30,681 nucleotides of DNA from positions 1 through 30,681 of IMG/VR virus record IMGVR_UViG_3300044648_000332; one strand, given 5' to 3'. This document shows, piece by piece, positions 18,670 through 28,200 of the stretch (positions are counted from its first letter, which is position 1; each line of letters begins with the position of its first letter). The notes under the pieces were generated by a model that searched no databases, was not told the origin of the DNA, and saw only the letters and a program-made list of their open reading frames with translations. The stretch is from a virus. Made by a program: the position numbers and the translations under genes.

Positions 18670-19983
18670 ATGACCACCGTTGTTCAAGACACCAGCAACT
18701 ACGCACTGGTGAAAGAGAGCGTTGCTCTCACCGCCGTCGCCATCAAGGCGCCCACCGACCTGACGCCTCTGATTGGCAAGGCCCCGACGCAATCGGGCGC
18801 CGAGTCGATCGTGAAGCAGCAGTCTTCGCCCGGCCTGCCGGGTGTTCTCGTCACCGACCTGTCGGCCAAGAAGACCGGCACGATGGTGACCATCGAGGCC
18901 TACGACACGCTCGGCGGTGACCCGATCATGGGTGACCAGATGCGTGAAGGCAAAGGCGAGAACGTCGACATCTCGTCGATGGACGCCAAGATCGATCTGG
19001 CCTCGAAGGTCATCAACGCCGTTCCCGGCACGATGATCGACCAGCGCACCAAGATCAATCTGCGCTCGATGGCGATGGCCCAACTGATGGGCTACTTCCC
19101 GCGCCTGCTGTGGAACCGCACGTTGGTCCATCTGGCCGGTGCGCGCGGCGAGCAGATCGGCAAGTCCTGGCACATCAAGACGGTCGCCCAATCGTCCGCC
19201 GGCGACTTCGCGTCGAAGATGATCAACCCGGTTCTGGCTCCGACCTACAACCGGCACTACGTCATCAACGGCTCGGACCTGACGCAGGGCGGCGCGCAAC
19301 TGGCCTCGATCGCATCCACCGACGTGTGGAAGCTGAACGTGGTCGACGCGCTGGTCGAGTTGCTGGACTCGCTCGAGTTCCGCCTGCAGCCAATCCGCAT
19401 CCCGGGCGACCCCGCGGCGAACTATTCGCCGATCAAGGGCGTGCTGTACATGGACCCGGTCGCGCACTCGATGCTCAAGCGCGACACCACGAGCGGCAAC
19501 AACATCCGCGCGTGGCAAGCCGCTGCGTTGGAGCGCGGCGCCCTCATGGGCGCCAACCGCCACCCGCTGTTCATGGGCGAAGTCGGTCTGTGGAACGGCA
19601 TCCTGATCCGCCCGATGGAACACGCCATCGTGTTCACGGCCGGCTCGACGTGCAAGCACATCACCTCGGCCAATCGCTACACGGCCACCGAGACCGATGT
19701 GACCGTCAACGGCTCGCTGACCGCCGGCTTCCGCGTGTCGCGCTCGATCCTGATGGGCGCGCAAGCGTTCGCGGTGATCCAGGGCAACAACACGTCGTCT
19801 GGCACCACGGCCTCGTTCAAGGAGCGTACCTACGACTACGACTCCAAGCACGAAGCGATGGGCGAGTGGATGGGTGGCGAAACCAAGCTGCGCTTCTCGT
19901 TCCGTGACGCCAACGGCAACTTGGAGCCGACCGACCACGGCGTGATGGTCATCGACGCGGCTGTCCGCACGGTCGGCAACTAA
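18670..19983 (+). CDS. Major capsid protein, N4-gp56 type
   Basis: Builds the icosahedral head. The 437-residue protein matches the N4-gp56/Phage_capsid_3 family in length and blocks: a VDISSMDAKIDLASKVINAVPG helix near residues 98-120, IDQRTKINLRSMAMAQLMGYF (about 123-143), WNRTLVHLAGARG (about 148-160), NRHPLFMGEVGLWNGILI (about 297-314), and the end EPTDHGVMVIDAAVRTVGN. No protease domain is fused. The start at 18670 follows TGAGG (18659-18663). A decoration-protein gene lies 27 bases downstream. The usual host group of this family includes podoviruses such as BPP-1. Confidence 0.88.
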   Translation: MTTVVQDTSNYALVKESVALTAVAIKAPTDLTPLIGKAPTQSGAESIVKQQSSPGLPGVLVTDLSAKKTGTMVTIEAYDTLGGDPIMGDQMREGKGENVDISSMDAKIDLASKVINAVPGTMIDQRTKINLRSMAMAQLMGYFPRLLWNRTLVHLAGARGEQIGKSWHIKTVAQSSAGDFASKMINPVLAPTYNRHYVINGSDLTQGGAQLASIASTDVWKLNVVDALVELLDSLEFRLQPIRIPGDPAANYSPIKGVLYMDPVAHSMLKRDTTSGNNIRAWQAAALERGALMGANRHPLFMGEVGLWNGILIRPMEHAIVFTAGSTCKHITSANRYTATETDVTVNGSLTAGFRVSRSILMGAQAFAVIQGNNTSSGTTASFKERTYDYDSKHEAMGEWMGGETKLRFSFRDANGNLEPTDHGVMVIDAAVRTVGN

Positions 19984-20010
19984 GCCGGTCCACACGAAAG
20001 GAAATCAACC

Positions 20011-20457
20011 ATGGCTACCTACAAAGGTGTGCAGTCTGGCCGCGGCCAGCACAACACGGCCGCCTACGGCAACACGTGGAGCGACAACAACAAGGTCACG
20101 CCCACCGCGACTCTCGTCGCGACGGATGTGGTCGTGTTGCTGGAGGTCCCCGCCGGCGTCCGCCTCGACCGCCTGCGCTACTACAGCGGCGACTTCGACT
20201 CGGCGACGACCCTGGTCACCGACTGGGGCTATCGCACCAAGTTGGCCGGCGGCACGCTGACCGACGCGGACTTCTTCAGCGATGACGCAACGCTGCTGCG
20301 CGCCGCGACCACGTCGTGGCAGGAGATCGTGTTCGAGCCGTTCGTGACGACCGAGCCGATCGAGATCACGGTCACCTGCGTGACCGCTCCGACCAGCACG
20401 TCCGGCACCCCTGCCATTCACGTGCAGGCCTCCGGCCAAGTCGTCGGCATTCCCTGA
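20011..20457 (+). CDS. Probable head decoration (cement) protein
   Basis: This 148-residue protein follows the capsid gene after a GAAAGGAAAT site. The composition is typical of phage decoration proteins: mostly beta-strand, Thr/Val/Ser-rich, no signal, no cysteine pair except one C. Two strand blocks (TLVATDVVVLLEVPAGVRLDRL; EIVFEPFVTTEPIEITVTC) suggest a jelly-roll. In BPP-1-like phages a cement protein is encoded at this position. The sequence match is not proven here, so the assignment rests on position, size and strand pattern. It ends before a strong terminator. Confidence 0.6.
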   Translation: MATYKGVQSGRGQHNTAAYGNTWSDNNKVTPTATLVATDVVVLLEVPAGVRLDRLRYYSGDFDSATTLVTDWGYRTKLAGGTLTDADFFSDDATLLRAATTSWQEIVFEPFVTTEPIEITVTCVTAPTSTSGTPAIHVQASGQVVGIP

Positions 20458-20483
20458 TCCGCAGCTTCCTCGCTGAAGCCTTC

Positions 20484-20516
20484 GCCCCCTCGGCCTTCGG
20501 GCCCTGGGGGCTTTTT
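20484..20516 (+). terminator. Strong intrinsic terminator after capsid genes
   Basis: GCCCCC (20484-20489) pairs with GGGGGC (20506-20511), with an inner GGCC-TTCG-GGCC stem capped by the very stable UUCG tetraloop. TTTTTCTTT follows at once. It separates head genes from the next set and should end most transcripts from the capsid region, giving high capsid expression relative to downstream genes. Confidence 0.9.
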
Positions 20517-20533
20517 CTTTGAAGGAGAGCCCC

Positions 20534-20893
20534 ATGCGCATTTCCTACGTCGGCAAGAAGCCGTCGCAAGAGGACGTCATCGCCGGCTCGGGTGTGCCCT
20601 GGGTGCCCGGCGAGGTTCGCGAGATCGAGGACGTCGAAGTCTGTGCCCAGTTGCTGCGTCACACGGATAGCTGGGCGCTGGCGCCGGCTTCCGAATCGCT
20701 CGTCAGCGGCAACTACGTCGTAGATGAGAGCGGCTTCAAGTTGGCCGATGGCGTGCTCGAAGTCAACAACGCGTCCATGCCCGACAGCGACATCGATGCA
20801 CTGCGGGCGCAATGCGCGGCCGCCGGCATCAAGTTCCATCCCAACGCCAAGGCCGAGGCCCTGCGCAAGAAGCTCGCGGAGGTCGCGCAATGA
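20534..20893 (+). CDS. Small structural/head-completion-like protein (119 aa)
   Basis: The start is placed at ATG 20534 after GGAGAG (20524-20529), rather than an earlier in-frame start inside the terminator tail. Residues 1-60 are beta-rich (RISYVGKKPSQEDVIAGSG; WVPGEVREIEDV). The last 35 residues form a helix-extended-helix (DSDIDALRAQCAAAGIKFHPNAKAEALRKKLAE), a type often seen in phage head or terminase-linked proteins. It sits between capsid and fibre genes, so a head-tail joining role is likely but unproved. It overlaps the next gene by four bases. Confidence 0.65.
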   Translation: MRISYVGKKPSQEDVIAGSGVPWVPGEVREIEDVEVCAQLLRHTDSWALAPASESLVSGNYVVDESGFKLADGVLEVNNASMPDSDIDALRAQCAAAGIKFHPNAKAEALRKKLAEVAQ

Positions 20894-21204
20894 TCAATCT
20901 GAGCGAGCGGTTCGCCGCCGTCGGCACCAGCGAACTGCAGAACGACCTGGGCAACCGAGAATCCTGGACGCATTCGGCCGAAGTGCTTGGCACCGGCGCC
21001 GTCAGCGCGACGGTCGTCGTCGACGCCACCGCCGACCCGGCGGGCGTGACCGGCTGGTATGAGGTGTGCACGCTGGCGCCGTCTGGCACCACGTCTGCGG
21101 TCGACGTCCTGACCGGTATCAACGTGCCGGTTCGCCTGCGCTACCGCTGCACGGCCATCAGCGCCGACACGGTGTGCATCGTCCGCTCGGCCGGAGCACG
21201 CTGA
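20890..21204 (+). CDS. Small structural-like protein (104 aa)
   Basis: Starts at the ATGA overlap. The protein is beta-rich (AVSATVVVDATADP, WYEVCTLAPSGTTSAVDVLTGINVPVRLRYRC) with Thr/Val/Ala-rich strands, three cysteines and no catalytic motif, consistent with a small virion subunit. The neighbours are head-completion and fibre genes, so it may be a head decoration or stopper protein. No family recognised. Confidence 0.65.
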   Translation: MINLSERFAAVGTSELQNDLGNRESWTHSAEVLGTGAVSATVVVDATADPAGVTGWYEVCTLAPSGTTSAVDVLTGINVPVRLRYRCTAISADTVCIVRSAGAR

Positions 21205-21205
21205 C

Positions 21206-22210
21206 ATGGCAACGCGCAACAACGACGCCTTCCCTTCGCTTGGCGGCGGCGGGGCCGCAACCAACATCAGCACGGACGACGCGCAGCCGCCTGGCACCGC
21301 GGCGCCCGGGAGCACCGGCGACGTGTCCGATGCCGGTCACGTTCACCGTCATTCCTACCTGTCGGAGCTGAACGCCTGGGGCGTGCCGACCGCATGGAAC
21401 GCGAACACCAATAGCCCGGCGCTGGCGAGCGGCACTGGCAACGCCACGAACACCGCCTTTGTCGTGACGACGGCCGGCAGCACAACGCTGGACGGCATCT
21501 CGACCTGGGTGGTGGGCGACATCGCCTACTTCGATGCGACGGCCGACGTCTGGAAGAAGGTCAGCGTCGACCCGTTCGAGTCTGTTGCCTGGGCAAGCCG
21601 CGGCAGTGGCGACTTCACCGGACAGATCAAGCGCATCACCGACGTTGGCAACACGCCAGGCACGCTGTTCACCTGGGACGGCACCTACTGGCGCCCGACT
21701 GGTGGGCGCTTGTGCTTGGTGCAGCGCTGGGGCACGAATGCCGCGCCGCTCGCTGGCCCGCTCACCGGCGCGGCGACGCACGCGTTCACGCTTCCTGCCG
21801 CCGCCGCCATCCCGGCCGGCCTCATCACGCCGCACAGCCAGATCTACATCCGCGCCTATGCCAGGCGCTCAGGTGCCACGGCCACAGCCAACTTTGACGT
21901 GACGCTGGGCACGACGAACTCGTCTTCTGACACCGTAGCGCTGCGAACCGTGTTGAACGCGACCGACAACCACGTCGCTCGCATCGATGGCCCAGCCATG
22001 ATCGGCGCGTTCTCCTCCGGCAAGGCTACGACGTACCTGTCAAACGGCGTCGTCTCACCGCAGAACAGCACGGCTGTCGGGTCGTCCTACGCCGACCGCA
22101 GCACGAACTTCGATACGTCGTTGGCGATGAACGTCAACTTCGGCATCTCGAGCGCCAACGCGGCGGACTCCTTCTCCCTGCACGGCTACGCCGTCTACCT
22201 GGAGCCCTGA
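21206..22210 (+). CDS. Fibre-like virion protein (334 aa)
   Basis: The ATG at 21206 has CGGAG (21192-21196) upstream. The N-terminal third is Gly/Ala/Thr-rich with DAGHVHRHSYLSEL, and residues about 76-112 hold the block NTAFVVTTAGSTTLDGISTWVVGDIAYF, which I recognise from phage fibre modules that resemble carbohydrate-binding domains. The C-terminal half is beta-rich (LPAAAAIPAGLITPHSQIYIRAYARR) and ends with a Tyr/Leu-rich strand, like a jelly-roll receptor-binding tip. It directly precedes the giant adsorption protein. It may be a short fibre or head appendage. Confidence 0.7.
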   Translation: MATRNNDAFPSLGGGGAATNISTDDAQPPGTAAPGSTGDVSDAGHVHRHSYLSELNAWGVPTAWNANTNSPALASGTGNATNTAFVVTTAGSTTLDGISTWVVGDIAYFDATADVWKKVSVDPFESVAWASRGSGDFTGQIKRITDVGNTPGTLFTWDGTYWRPTGGRLCLVQRWGTNAAPLAGPLTGAATHAFTLPAAAAIPAGLITPHSQIYIRAYARRSGATATANFDVTLGTTNSSSDTVALRTVLNATDNHVARIDGPAMIGAFSSGKATTYLSNGVVSPQNSTAVGSSYADRSTNFDTSLAMNVNFGISSANAADSFSLHGYAVYLEP

Positions 22211-22213
22211 CGC

Positions 22214-25200
22214 ATGGCAGCGCCGTTCTCCCGCGCCCTGTTGGCGCGGCTCTTGTCACGCCTGAACCAGTACACCGCTCCGGTGTGGACAGTGGCGCCA
22301 GCGGTCACCGCAGCCGATGCCGGCGCGAACGTCACCTACACCGGCGGAACTGTCACAGGCTACCCAGAGCCCACCGTCACCTACTTGGTCCTCGTCGATG
22401 ACGTGAGCGTCGGCCCGCCTCCGTACGAGGTGCAGCAGTCGGACGTCGGCAAGACGATCAAGATCCGCGGCATCGCCACGAACACGGGCGCCAGGCTCGG
22501 TGTCACGCAGGACAGCGCCGGCTACCTGGCCACGGGCGCGATCCGGGCGTCAATCAGTGCCACCGGCGAATGGCTGGACGAGAACGGCACGCCGCTGGTG
22601 CTGCGCGGCGTCAATCAGGGCACATGGGGGGAGAACTTCGAGCCCGATGCGGCCGCCATCAAGGCTCTTGGCGCCACGGCGGTGCGGCTGGTCGGCGTTC
22701 GCTGGTGGGGCGGGGACGGCTATGGCGCCGGCGTTGACTCCTACGACCCGGATCCCGAGAACTTCTACCTGAGCCCGACGCACCGCGCGCAGATGCTGCA
22801 GGAGGTCGCGTGGCTTGAGGCGCAAGGCATCTGGATCGGCTTCGTCTTCGACAGCGACAACGGCGCCGGGAAGATGGGCCTTGGCAACGGGACGCCCAAC
22901 TTCTTCGAAGAGAGCGCCGAGGGCGCCACGAAGTTCGCCGAGTGGAAGGTCATGGTGCGCAGCGTCGTGCAAGACCTGCTCGCCTTCGACCGCATCCTCT
23001 ACTTCGAGCCGCTGGCCGAGCCGCTGCAGCACGACTCCAACTCGTCTCACAACGAGCTGGTGCGCAATGTCTATCGCGAGTTGATGGACAACATCCGCGA
23101 AGTCGACGCGCGCACCCCGTTCCTCATCGGACCTCGGGCCAGCTACGGCGCGAACTTCCTCGAAGACATCATCCTGCCGGAGCGCAACGACTACGCGGTC
23201 ACCTGCGACTACCTGACCGGCAAGGTCAACGGCGAGGGAACGATCAACTCGTTCACCGAGTCGCTTCGCACGCTGCGGCTGACCTACAACGTCGGCCTGT
23301 TCCAGCAGCAGGTGGGGCGCGAGACCGTCGGCGACATCGGAGACGTGAATGCCGACGGCGTTGGCGACACGACTGACAACGTCGGCTACACGGGCATGTG
23401 CGGAGTGCTGTCGTCACTGAACGCGCACAACATCCCATACACCTGGTGGCAGTGGCACCAGAACACCGACAACGCCGGCACCTACGCGCTGCACTACAAG
23501 CTCGTCTACCCTGGGCCAACCGGTCCGGACAACTGGGTGCCGAAGCCGACTGAGTTGGCGATCTTCGAGTACCACATGCGCCAGACCGGCGACTGGGTCG
23601 AAGACGAGGCCATCGCCGCCGCCACATCTGTCGCTGGTGGGCTCCTGTTCGATCCGGCTCCGAGCAATTGCTTCACCGACGCGGCCGGAACGATCCCCGC
23701 GTCGGCTGGTCAGAAGGTGCGCCGCATCAACGCGGTTGTCGGCGACGGCTTCGCGAGCCAGAACGACAACTCGCTGGCTCCGACTCTGGTTGCAACCGTC
23801 AACGGCTACGCGCTGCAGTTCAGCGCCGCGGCTGGCACGTACCTGAACATCAACACGTCCTACTTCGCGGACGGCGACAGCGGTGTGGTGATCGCGGCCG
23901 GGCGCCCCACCGCCAGCGGCTCTGCGCGCGTGATGTTCCATTGCGGCAACTCGAGCACGACGGTTCGCAACCCGTACTTGGCGATCACAAGCTCCGACCT
24001 GATAACGGCGTCGTGGCGCGGCGACGACAACGTCAACCGGGCCAGCGACTCGACAACCACCTGCGACGGCCGCGCCATTGTCGCCACCGCATACCGCAGC
24101 GGCTCAAGCAAGAAGGTCAACGCGCAGGGGGTCCAAGAAGGGTCGAACGGCAACGCGGTCGGTTCGATGGCAACCATCACGCGCGCGCGCTGGGGCTCTT
24201 CGTCGACTGGGGCCAACAACTTCGACGGCCCCATGTCGTTGCTGTTCCTTGGGAAGTCGATGAGCGACGCTCAGTGCCATGCGATCGAGCGCCGCGGCGC
24301 GTGGAAGGAAGGTGCGCCGTTCCGCGCAGCGATCCCGGTCCTGTCGATCGTCGCTTCGCCGGTGCTGACCGCCACCAATGGCCGCACCTACACCGGCTTC
24401 ACGTCCTACGGGTTCAACGGGGTCCAGCCCTACACCTACTCTCTCATCGGCACGCTGCCAACTGGCCTTTCGCTCAACACGAGCACCGGAGCCATCACCG
24501 GCACGCCAACGCAGACCGGGACGTTCGCTGGGCTCGGCGTTACCGTGACGGACGACAACGACGACACGGCGAGCCTGTCAACGTTCTCGCTCACCGTCGC
24601 CGCGGCTGTCGGAATCTCCGGGACTCCGGTCCTGACCGCGACCAGCGGAACGGCTTACACGGGCTTCACTGCCAGCGCGACTGGCGGCACGGCCCCCATC
24701 ACCTACGCCAAGGTTGGGACTTGGCCGACCGGGCTCAACCTCAACACTTCGACCGGCCAAGTCTCCGGCACGCCGACCCAGACTGGCAGTTTCGCCGGGA
24801 TGTCGATCAGTGCCACGGACGCCCACGGGTCGACGGCCAGCCTCGCCACGTTTACGCTTGTGGTCTCGGCAGCAGTTGGCATCTCGGGCACGCCGGTCCT
24901 TACTGCGACGAACGGGCGCCCCTACACCGGCTTCGATGTCGACGCAACGGGCGGGACTGCGCCGATCGTTTACGCGAAGGTCGGGACTTGGCCCACTGGG
25001 CTGAACCTGAACACATCCACGGGTGTGGTCAGCGGAACGCCTTCGCAGTCCGGCTCGTTCGCCGGCATGTCGGTCAGCGCAACAGATGCGCACGGATCGA
25101 CTGCGAGCCTCTCGACCTTCACCATGGTGGTGGCTGCCGCGGTTGGAGTGTCTGGAACGCCAGTCCTGACAGCGGACGACGGCCTGCCGTACGCCGGCTT

Positions 25201-28200
25201 CGACGTCAATTCAACCGGCGGCACGGCGCCGATCACATTCGCCCTCGTCGGTACGTGGCCGGATGGAATCACGATCGACTCGTTGACGGGGGTTGTCTCT
25301 GGCACCACATCCGAGCTTGGAGCGTTCGCCAGCTTGAGCGTCAGCGCGACTGACGTCTACGGCTCGACAGCCTCTCTCGCCACGTTCACGCTGACCGTGT
25401 CCGAGATGACGGCGCCGACGCTGGAGGACATGGAGCCATACCAGACGACGGCCACTCGCTGGAGAAACATCCCATACGGCGAGGCCTCATGGACCGAGCC
25501 TGGCGGTAGCACCACGCTGTTCCAGCGTCTTGATGTCGATCTTCCGAGCACTGCCGCGCCGGCTGGTGGGTATGCCGTCATCGTCTACTTCCACCCGAAC
25601 GGATCGACGAAGACGGTCAGCGCCGGGTCCACCATCGAGGCCGTCCGCACAGCCGCACTGGCGGCCAACATCGCGTTCGTCTCGGTCGAGTTCCGACATC
25701 CCGTCACCAACGTCAGTGAGGGTGCTCCGCACGAGGACGCGGGGCTGGCCATCCAGTACATCCGAGGCCTCGCTGATGCCTTCAACTTCGACAAGACCAA
25801 GGTGGGCGCCGTCAGCCGCTCCCGCGGCAGCGTGTCGCTGTGGCAAGCGCTGCAGCCTGACATGCTCGACGCCGGCGCGGTCACGTGGCAAGGCCGCCAG
25901 TCTTCGCTGCTGCAGGCTGTCTGGAGCCACAACGCCCAGACCACCTACTCGACGACGGAGTTCGCCAACCTGTTCATCGTCGAAGGCGCGGAACGCACGA
26001 CCTTCTTGACCGCCAATCCGGATGACGTGCGCTGGGGGTCGGCCATCCAGGACATCGCCACGGCGCCATCGGTGCCGATGATGACGATTCTGCACCAGGA
26101 CGCCTACCCGACTGGCTACGTCAACGCCAACCAGGTCAACGAACACTACAGCGGCTTCGGGTCCGCGTTCGAGGACGCCTGCATCGCGGCTGGGCACGGC
26201 GCAAAGATCACGGCGCAGGATTCCGTCCCCGCTGCGAGCTCGTACGTTGGCGCCGTCGACTGGTTCGAAGAGATCTTCTACCCCGCACCGGCCGTCGAGA
26301 CCTACGGCAGCCTGGGCCTGAACGGCACGAACGTTGGACCGAACTGGGACTACCAGACTCGCGTCTTCGTCAACCTGCTGCACAGCCTGCGGTGCTGGTG
26401 CCCGATCATCGCCGGATTGCCGTATGACAACGGCTTCGGCTACGGTGACGTCACTCTCGTCACCAGTGGCGCGCAGAAGGGCTACCCAGCGGCGGGCCAA
26501 TCGTGCATCGGCATCTTCCTGAACGTGCTGACGTCAGACGACTACGGCGCGTACCTGTTCGAGTGCGATACCGACATGACGGCCAAGATCGTCAACAACG
26601 GCGAAGGCTCGTTCAACGGCACGCTTTCGTACAACGCTGGCACCGGGAAGACGACCGGCACGCTCACTGTCTCAAGCGGCACAGGTGTCATTGCACTGCG
26701 CTTCAACAACGTGAACAGCGGCTTCGGCGGGCTGAAGTTGCATGCCCCCGGCTATGCGCTGAACACGACACAGAAGATCCGCACCGAGGCCCTTGCGCAC
26801 TTCGACTTCGCCAGCGTGCTGCGCTTCATGGACTGGTTGAACACGAACGGGCCAGAGGCGGCGTTCGATGGAGGCGGCAACCAGCAGACGGATTGGATCG
26901 GCAGTTGGCCGGAAAACTCGGACAGCGCGCGAGGCTACAAGAACTCGCTGCAAGCTTGCTACGACTTCGCCGAGGAGTTGGACAACCGGCCGCTGGCGGT
27001 CAACATCCCTGCGCTGTTCACCGACTCTGCCATCCACAGCTTCATCGACGAATGCGCCGCTCTGCAGTCTGCCGACGCGAATCAGATCACCTACGTCGAG
27101 TGCCCTGGCAACGAGCCCTGGAACGCCAACCTCGGCGAGTCGACAACCTACTTCGACCTGCGAGACGCAGCGTTCACCGAAGCGAACGTGCGCGGCGGTC
27201 CGGACATCACGAGCATCACGCGCTCTGGCGGCAACCTCATCACCGTGGTGTTCGACGAGCCGCACCTGGTGACCGGAACGCCGTCGATCTACGTCAAGCA
27301 CAAGACCGACCTGTTCACCGCCGGCACCGAGACTGCGACGGTCGTCAACCCGACCACCATTACATGGGTCGACGCAGGCTCGAACGGCTCCATCTCGCAT
27401 GCTGACGACGACACCTACATCTTCCTGAACCCGTCGCACACGCTGTGCCGCAACATCGGCTACCACCAGCCTGACCCGAACACGACCGCCAACTACGTAC
27501 GGATCCGCTACGAGCTTTCGCGGGCTCGTGTGGCTTGGGAGCGCGTGGACGCGATCGACCAGTCGGCGCGGATCAAGATCATCTACGGCTCATGGACGGC
27601 CCAGCCGCTGAACTACGTGCCGTGCTTGTTGTGGGCGCTCGAGGAGTACGGCGACCTTGACTGGCTGCATGCCGTCGCCACAGCCTTCTACGTCGAGCAC
27701 AGCGGCGACCCGGCGACGATCGATGACGTGGCCGAGGTGTTCTCCAGAATGGACACCTACGTCGTCGACGTGAAGGACCGGATGCTTCGGTGGTGCAACC
27801 TGGCGCACACCCTGGGGATCAGCACCTTCTGGTACGAATGGGGCCCTCACCTGCACCTGGACGGCGGCAACTCAACAGCTCGTGCGGCGATCGTCGCCTC
27901 CCACAGCGACGCCGGCATGGGTACGCGCATGGAAGAGTGGGCTCAGTGGGGCCGCAACTTCGACCAGGGCGTGATGTGCTTCTTCCACAGCGGGGTGGCC
28001 GGGCAGCCGACCCAAGTCAACGACTGCTGGCCGGACACCTTCGGCAAGATGTCTGACGACGCCACGGCTGTGAAGCACCAAACCCTGGTCGCCATAACAG
28101 ACGCGTCCGCGATGCCGGTTGAGGTCGATGGGCTCAACTTCGGCACGATCAACTACGCCGACGTGTTGCCATCCGCCGGCGCGTTGCTCGGGGTGTCGTC

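Noticed and set aside
18523-19995. Minus-strand ORF of 490 codons
   Set aside because: Antisense to the major capsid gene, with Arg/His/Val-rich composition and no recognisable domain.
23668-25353. 561-codon plus-strand ORF in another frame of the giant gene
   Set aside because: Arg/His-rich out-of-frame translation of the repeat region; no ribosome site and no domain.
24344-25411. Repeats considered as a CRISPR array
   Set aside because: The 267-bp repeats are protein-coding Ig-like units without short spacers.
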